This document shows positions 32,532 through 36,005 of a stretch of 36,005 bases of DNA, piece by piece; positions within the stretch are counted from its first letter, which is position 1; every line of letters starts with the position of its first letter. Origin of the DNA: an uncultured Collinsella sp. (lineage in GTDB: Bacteria > Actinomycetota > Coriobacteriia > Coriobacteriales > Coriobacteriaceae); assembly GCA_900540995.1 (NCBI GenBank), contig UQHO01000019.1, positions 1 through 36,005 of the forward strand, written 5' to 3'. Position numbers and translations under genes: made by a program. The notes beneath the pieces were generated by a model, which was not told where the DNA came from, made no database searches, and saw only the letters and a program-made list of their open reading frames with translations.

Positions 32532-32897
32532 ATGCGCTTTATGCTTAACTGGCTCTTCACCTCGATCGCCATCGCGATCGCCACGTTCCTCGTCCCCGGT
32601 ATCCAACCCTTCGGCTTTGCCGAGGCTTGGGTCTGCTTTGCCTTCGTGGGACTGTTCCTCAACATCGTCGACTCGCTCGTCAAGCCGTTCCTGACGGTCA
32701 TCTCGCTGCCGCTCACTATTATCACGCTTGGTATTTTTCAGCTCGTAGTCAACAGCTTCATGCTCGAGCTGGCCAGCTACCTGTCGGTCAATCTGCTGGG
32801 CGCGGGTATCTCCATTGCCGGCTTTGGATCGGCCTTTATGGGCAGCATCCTGGTATCCATCATGCGCAGCATTCTCGACAGCATCGCCGAGGGCTAG
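32532..32897 (+). CDS. Phage holin family 4 (YvlD-type) membrane protein
   Basis: A 121-residue integral membrane protein starting at ATG 32532 after AAAGGA. Four hydrophobic helices fill nearly the whole chain, at about 3-22 (MLNWLFTSIAIAIATFLVPG), 30-50, 52-80 (VKPFLTVISLPLTIITLGIF) and 92-115 (AGFGSAFMGSILVSIMRSIL). The motif NIVDSLVKPFLTVISLPLTI-x-TLGIF marks the phage_holin_4_2/YvlD family. The name is historical: most members are chromosomal and not phage lysis proteins, and their role in the envelope is unclear. There are no phage genes around it. Its strong terminator follows at 32938-32976. Confidence 0.92.
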   Translation: MRFMLNWLFTSIAIAIATFLVPGIQPFGFAEAWVCFAFVGLFLNIVDSLVKPFLTVISLPLTIITLGIFQLVVNSFMLELASYLSVNLLGAGISIAGFGSAFMGSILVSIMRSILDSIAEG

Positions 32898-32937
32898 AAC
32901 GGCCATTCCGGCCGTGTCCGTCTCAACAGCCCAAAAC

Positions 32938-32976
32938 GAAGGCCGCCCATCGCAAAAATGGGCGGCCTTCTTATTT
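32938..32976. terminator. Bidirectional rho-independent terminator
   Basis: A perfect 13-bp stem GAAGGCCGCCCAT / ATGGGCGGCCTTC (32938-32950 with 32958-32970) closes a seven-base loop and leads to TTATTT. It lies between the convergent membrane protein and Rrf2 genes; the GAA/TTC ends and flanking A-rich sequence may also serve the minus strand. Confidence 0.85.
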
Positions 32977-33039
32977 GCCAAGTCTCAAAGGGCGAGAAAA
33001 TCTACCATTTCCACCCCGTCCCCACATGGCAGGCGTGGG

Positions 33040-33468
33040 TTAGATGACATAGTCGTAGCCATGGTTGGGAGCGACAAGTTGATCGAGCGTCACGCCGTCG
33101 AGGTAATCGTTGATGAGCTTGTCCAGGTTCTTCCACACGTCGAGCGTGGGGCACTCATCAGATCGCGAGCAGCCCTTGCAGTCGCCATCCAGGCAGGCGA
33201 CCGGCGCCAGACTACCCTCGGTCAGGCGCAGGATCTCGCCCACCGTGTACTGCTCGGGCGGACGCGTGAGCACATAGCCGCCGCCCTTGCCACGCATGCC
33301 CGAAAGCATGTTGGCGCGCACGAGCGTAGCCAAGATGTTCTCGAGATATTTCTCGGAAATCCCCTGTCGCGCCGCGATCTCTTTGAGCGGGATGCGACCG
33401 GCCGCCTGGTGCTCGGCCAGATCGACCATAACGCGCAGGGCGTACCTGCCCTTAGTAGAAACCAACAT
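33040..33468 (-). CDS. Rrf2 family transcriptional regulator
   Basis: A 142-residue winged-helix regulator. ATG 33468 is preceded by GAAAGGCAG. The DNA-binding domain is MLVSTKGRYALRVMVDLAEH, then IPLKEIAARQGISEKYLENILATLVRANMLSGMRGKGGGYVLTR. A Cys-rich loop follows with Cys92, Cys97, Cys100 and Cys106 (ACLDGDCKGCSRSDEC). IscR-type proteins use three such cysteines for a 2Fe-2S cluster; CymR-type ones do not need it. It lies divergent to cysK, the same gene pairing logic as CymR with CysK in Bacillus, where the two proteins form a complex. I infer control of cysteine synthesis, iron-sulfur state or both. The name cymR or iscR cannot be chosen from sequence alone. Confidence 0.92.
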   Translation of the reverse strand: MLVSTKGRYALRVMVDLAEHQAAGRIPLKEIAARQGISEKYLENILATLVRANMLSGMRGKGGGYVLTRPPEQYTVGEILRLTEGSLAPVACLDGDCKGCSRSDECPTLDVWKNLDKLINDYLDGVTLDQLVAPNHGYDYVI

Positions 33469-33519
33469 ATATATTGCTGCCTTTCGGTCTTTTAGTCCGT
33501 TGAAATTCTAGCCGAAAAA

Positions 33520-33539
33520 ATGGGTTTGAAAATACCCGT
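33520..33539. promoter_or_regulatory. Candidate Rrf2 operator between divergent genes
   Basis: ATGGGTTTGAAAATACCCGT is an imperfect inverted repeat (GGGT at 33522-33525, ACCC at 33534-33537). It lies upstream of a possible minus-strand -10 (TAGAAT at 33510-33505), so binding here would block the regulator's own promoter and could affect cysK. Confidence 0.38.
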
Positions 33540-33585
33540 TCCGGTCAAGATGGTTAATCGACTCGTAATAATCTTCTATTTCCTA

Positions 33586-33614
33586 TTGCATTACTAGGCT
33601 TTAGTGTCTACTAT
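33586..33614 (+). promoter_or_regulatory. cysK promoter
   Basis: TTGCAT (33586-33591) and TACTAT (33609-33614) with a 17-base spacer. The start of transcription would be near 33621, giving a leader of about 100 bases that includes a GCCGTA/TACGGC hairpin at 33671-33688. Confidence 0.7.
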
Positions 33615-33721
33615 GCTTGCCAACAGCTAAACGAACAACCTATAAGGTTTATGGGTTTGGCTGCTAGACACGCCGTAAAACCATACGGCAACCAGCAACT
33701 TGAACACTTTGGAGGTTCACC

Positions 33722-34660
33722 ATGAGCAAGGTTTACACGTCCATCGATCAGCTTATCGGCCACACCCCGCTTCTGGAGCTCACCCACTTTGAGGCCGACG
33801 AGGACCTCAAGGCTCGCGTGCTCGTCAAACTGGAATACTTCAACCCCGCCGGATCCGTTAAAGACCGCGTCGCCAAGAACATGATTGACGAGGCCGAGAA
33901 GGCCGGCAAGCTCGTGCGCGGCGGCGACTACACCATCATCGAGCCCACGAGCGGCAACACCGGCGTCGGCATCGCCTCGGTGGCGGCCGCCCGCGGCTAC
34001 AAGGTGATCATCACCATGCCCGAGACCATGTCCGTCGAGCGCCGCAAGCTGATGCAAGCATACGGTGCGCAGCTCGTGCTCACCGACGGCTCCAAGGGCA
34101 TGAAGGGCGCTATCGCCAAGGCCGAGGAGCTGCAGAAGGAGACTCCCAACAGCATCATCGCCGGCCAGTTTGTGAACCCCGCCAACCCGGCCATTCACAA
34201 GGCCACGACCGGCCCCGAGATCTGGGACGACACCGACGGCCAGGTCGACATTTTCGTCGCCGGCGTTGGCACCGGCGGTACCGTGACCGGCGTGGGCGAA
34301 TTCCTCAAGGAGCAGAACCCCGAGATTCAGGTCGTCGCCGTTGAGCCCGCCACCTCACCGGTGCTCTCTAAGGGCCAGGCCGGCCCGCACAAGATCCAGG
34401 GCATCGGTGCCGGCTTTGTGCCCGACGTCCTCGACACCCAGGTCTACGACGAGATCATCCCCGTCGAGAACGACGACGCCTTTTCCACCGGCCGCGCCGT
34501 GGGCCACAAGGAGGGCGTGCTCGTGGGCATTTCGTCCGGCGCCGCCGTGTGGGCTGCGCTGCAGCTGGCCAAGCGCCCCGAGAACGAGGGCAAGACCATC
34601 GTGGCGCTGCTCGCCGACACCGGCGAGCGCTACCTGTCCACGGCGCTCTTCCAGGACTAG
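33722..34660 (+). CDS. cysK: Cysteine synthase (O-acetylserine sulfhydrylase)
   Basis: A 312-residue PLP enzyme that makes cysteine from O-acetylserine and sulfide in the cytosol. ATG 33722 is preceded by TTTGGAGG. The PLP lysine is Lys47 in NPAGSVKDR. The substrate loop is EPTSGNTG (near 78-85), the phosphate cradle is GVGTGGTVTG, and GISSGAA lies near the C-terminus. The family length of about 310 is normal. The gene is alone on its strand between a divergent Rrf2 regulator and mnmA, which needs sulfur from cysteine. Confidence 0.97.
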   Translation: MSKVYTSIDQLIGHTPLLELTHFEADEDLKARVLVKLEYFNPAGSVKDRVAKNMIDEAEKAGKLVRGGDYTIIEPTSGNTGVGIASVAAARGYKVIITMPETMSVERRKLMQAYGAQLVLTDGSKGMKGAIAKAEELQKETPNSIIAGQFVNPANPAIHKATTGPEIWDDTDGQVDIFVAGVGTGGTVTGVGEFLKEQNPEIQVVAVEPATSPVLSKGQAGPHKIQGIGAGFVPDVLDTQVYDEIIPVENDDAFSTGRAVGHKEGVLVGISSGAAVWAALQLAKRPENEGKTIVALLADTGERYLSTALFQD

Positions 34661-34758
34661 GGCCCGTCGCCCATAGGTTGAGCCCAGGGCGAACCGGTCT
34701 CCTCTCTCCCGGCAGTCGGAGCCCATCCCATCAGGGCGCCCCACGAAACGTCCGAACT

Positions 34759-34767
34759 TGCTACAAT
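34759..34767 (+). promoter_or_regulatory. Probable extended -10 promoter of mnmA
   Basis: TGCTACAAT is a good extended -10 (TG-n-TACAAT). The -35 is poor. Transcription would start at about 34774, at the very beginning of the terminator-like hairpin. Confidence 0.5.
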
Positions 34768-34771
34768 GTCT

Positions 34772-34810
34772 GCGGCGCGGAACCAGCCTCCCGCGCCGCT
34801 TTTCTTTTTT
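34772..34810 (+). terminator. Strong terminator between cysK and mnmA
   Basis: GCGGCGCGG (34772-34780) pairs perfectly with CCGCGCCGC (34791-34799), loop of ten bases, followed by TTTTCTTTTTT. It is 111 bases after the cysK stop and only 29 bases before the mnmA ATG. It ends cysK transcription and may also attenuate mnmA. Confidence 0.9.
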
Positions 34811-34839
34811 GGCCACATGCCACCAAGGAGAACCTCCCC

Positions 34840-35940
34840 ATGCACAACAAGCGCGTGCTCGTCGCCATGAGCGGCGGCGTCGATTCCAGCGTGACTGCGT
34901 ACCTGCTCAAAAGCCAGGGCTACGAATGCGTCGGCGCCACCATGCGCCCCACCTGTCCCGCGCCCGATCCCGTCACGGGCATGAATAAGGTCGACCGCGA
35001 CATCGCCGATGCAAAGGCCGTCGCCGAGCGCCTGGGGATACCCCACCATGTGCTCGACCTGCAGCAGACCTTCGACCGTAACGTTATCGAGCGCTTCGTG
35101 ACTGCCTATCAGGAGGGACTGACGCCCAACCCGTGCATCATCTGCAACCGCCATATTAAGTTTGGCGCGCTGCTCGATGCGGCACTCGATATGGGCTGCG
35201 ACCACATCGCCACAGGCCACTACGCCAAAACGAGCCAGGCGTCCGACGGCACCTGGCAGCTGCACCGCGGCGAGGACCCCAAGAAGGACCAGAGCTACTT
35301 TTTGTATTCGCTCACGCAAGAGCGCCTGGCACGCACGATCTTTCCGCTGGCTGGGCTGGACAAAGAGCGCGACGTGCGCCGCATTGCCACCGAGCAGGGC
35401 TTCATAAACGCCAAGAAAGCCGAGAGCGAGGATATCTGCTTTATCGCGGACGGCGACTACGCGGGCTATATCGAGCGCCGCTGCGGACATGCCGCCGAGC
35501 CGGGCGATATTGTATGGCGCGACGGCAGCGTGGTCGGACGCCATAACGGCGCGCTGCGCTATACCATCGGCCAGCGCAAGGGCTTGGGCGTCGCGATGGC
35601 GCATCCCGTGTACGTAACGGGCGTCGATGCCGCCAGCAACATTGTGCATCTGGGCGAGGCCGAGGACCTGACGGCCACAGCGCTCACGGCCAACGACTGG
35701 ATTTGGAGCGCCCCTGCCGACCGCATGGAGGCAGAGTTCACGTCCGGCGGCATTCGCGTGGGCGCCAAGTACCGCTACCGTCAAAAGGACCAGGCAGCAA
35801 CCCTTACACGTGGCGCCGACGGACAAATGCTGCTGACTTTTGACGAGCCGCAGCGAGCCATCGCCCCCGGCCAGGCAGTCGTTATCTACCGCGGCGACGT
35901 CGTCCTGGGCGGCGGCACGGTGACCGGCGCCATCAAATAA
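34840..35940 (+). CDS. mnmA: tRNA-specific 2-thiouridylase MnmA
   Basis: A 366-residue enzyme that puts sulfur on U34 of tRNAs for Lys, Glu and Gln, with ATP and a persulfide donor. ATG 34840 follows AAGGAGAA; the frame is open for 97 codons upstream, but those run through the terminator. The PP-loop is MSGGVDSSVTAYLL (10-23). Catalytic Cys99 is in NPCIICNRHIKFG and the partner cysteine is in SEDICFIADGDY near 200. GHYAK, DPKKDQSYFLY and the C-terminal barrel (VGAKYRYRQKDQAA, AIAPGQAVVIY) are typical. In this kind of bacterium, thiolation is essential for decoding. Confidence 0.97.
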   Translation: MHNKRVLVAMSGGVDSSVTAYLLKSQGYECVGATMRPTCPAPDPVTGMNKVDRDIADAKAVAERLGIPHHVLDLQQTFDRNVIERFVTAYQEGLTPNPCIICNRHIKFGALLDAALDMGCDHIATGHYAKTSQASDGTWQLHRGEDPKKDQSYFLYSLTQERLARTIFPLAGLDKERDVRRIATEQGFINAKKAESEDICFIADGDYAGYIERRCGHAAEPGDIVWRDGSVVGRHNGALRYTIGQRKGLGVAMAHPVYVTGVDAASNIVHLGEAEDLTATALTANDWIWSAPADRMEAEFTSGGIRVGAKYRYRQKDQAATLTRGADGQMLLTFDEPQRAIAPGQAVVIYRGDVVLGGGTVTGAIK

Positions 35941-35955
35941 CAGCACTCCTCGATA

Positions 35956-36005
35956 AGTTGCGGTGAAAAAAGGGCGGGTTTAAAGGTTTCAAAACTTTTC
36001 CGCCC
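35956..36005. repeat. Inverted repeat, family B copy 2 (cut by window edge)
   Basis: AGTTGCGGTGAAA at 35956-35968 equals the tip of the element at 24919. GGGCGG (35972-35977) pairs with CCGCCC (36000-36005), and the expected closing arm with TTTCACCGCAA would lie beyond the window. It follows the mnmA stop by 15 bases. Confidence 0.6.

Noticed and set aside
32532..32897. Prophage signal from the holin-family name
   Set aside because: The family is mostly chromosomal, and no other phage gene, integrase or attachment site is near.
32298..32981. 227-codon minus-strand frame opposite the YvlD-type gene
   Set aside because: The plus-strand gene has a recognisable family, ribosome site and terminator; the minus-strand frame reads highly charged low-complexity sequence typical of antisense to membrane proteins.
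34657..35946. 429-codon minus-strand frame opposite mnmA
   Set aside because: Antisense shadow; it runs through the terminator and has no family motif.

Overview
The window is a GC-rich stretch of ordinary chromosome from a Gram-positive bacterium. Lipobox lipoproteins, a Tat-exported enzyme ending in a LAXTG-type sorting motif, AddAB instead of RecBCD, a PHP-type DnaE and a GAAC-N4-GTTC SOS box point to a high-GC actinobacterial lineage. The overall flavour suggests a gut coriobacterium close to Collinsella, which is an inference since no search was run. I see no rRNA, tRNA, CRISPR array, transposase or prophage.

Layout. The left edge (1-85, minus) holds the first 28 codons of a cyclodeaminase/cyclohydrolase-type folate gene. 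Two tandem paralogous lipoprotein genes (472-1897, plus) follow, each with its own upstream palindrome and its own GC-rich terminator. Next come a large secreted phosphatidylinositol phospholipase C-like surface protein (2202-4688), a small minus-strand protein (4781-5050) and an orphan DUF1016/YhcG-type PD-(D/E)XK nuclease (5219-6262). A 430-base gene-poor gap follows. A double zinc-ribbon protein and a cation diffusion facilitator are divergent (6694-9431). A membrane-anchored heptad-repeat protein and formate-tetrahydrofolate ligase come next on the minus strand.

From 12.4 to 31.7 kb the minus strand is dominated by DNA repair and replication: ruvCAB (SOS box in front, TGATG stop/start overlaps), a SWIM/SNF2 helicase, DNA polymerase III alpha (dnaE) and addBA. 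Two other genes sit among them: a full-length NAD synthetase homologue that seems to have lost both active sites, and a superoxide reductase whose first iron site is degenerate. The right end holds a YerC-type TrpR-like repressor, a small four-helix membrane protein, an Rrf2 regulator divergent from cysK, and mnmA. cysK and mnmA link cysteine synthesis to tRNA thiolation.

The most unusual points are the NadE-like pseudoenzyme, a perfect 37-bp inverted repeat between dnaE and the SNF2 gene, a second inverted-repeat family at 24.9 and 35.96 kb, the shared palindrome before the lipoprotein pair, an AddB without Walker A or iron-sulfur cysteines, and a strong terminator lying between the likely mnmA promoter and its start codon.
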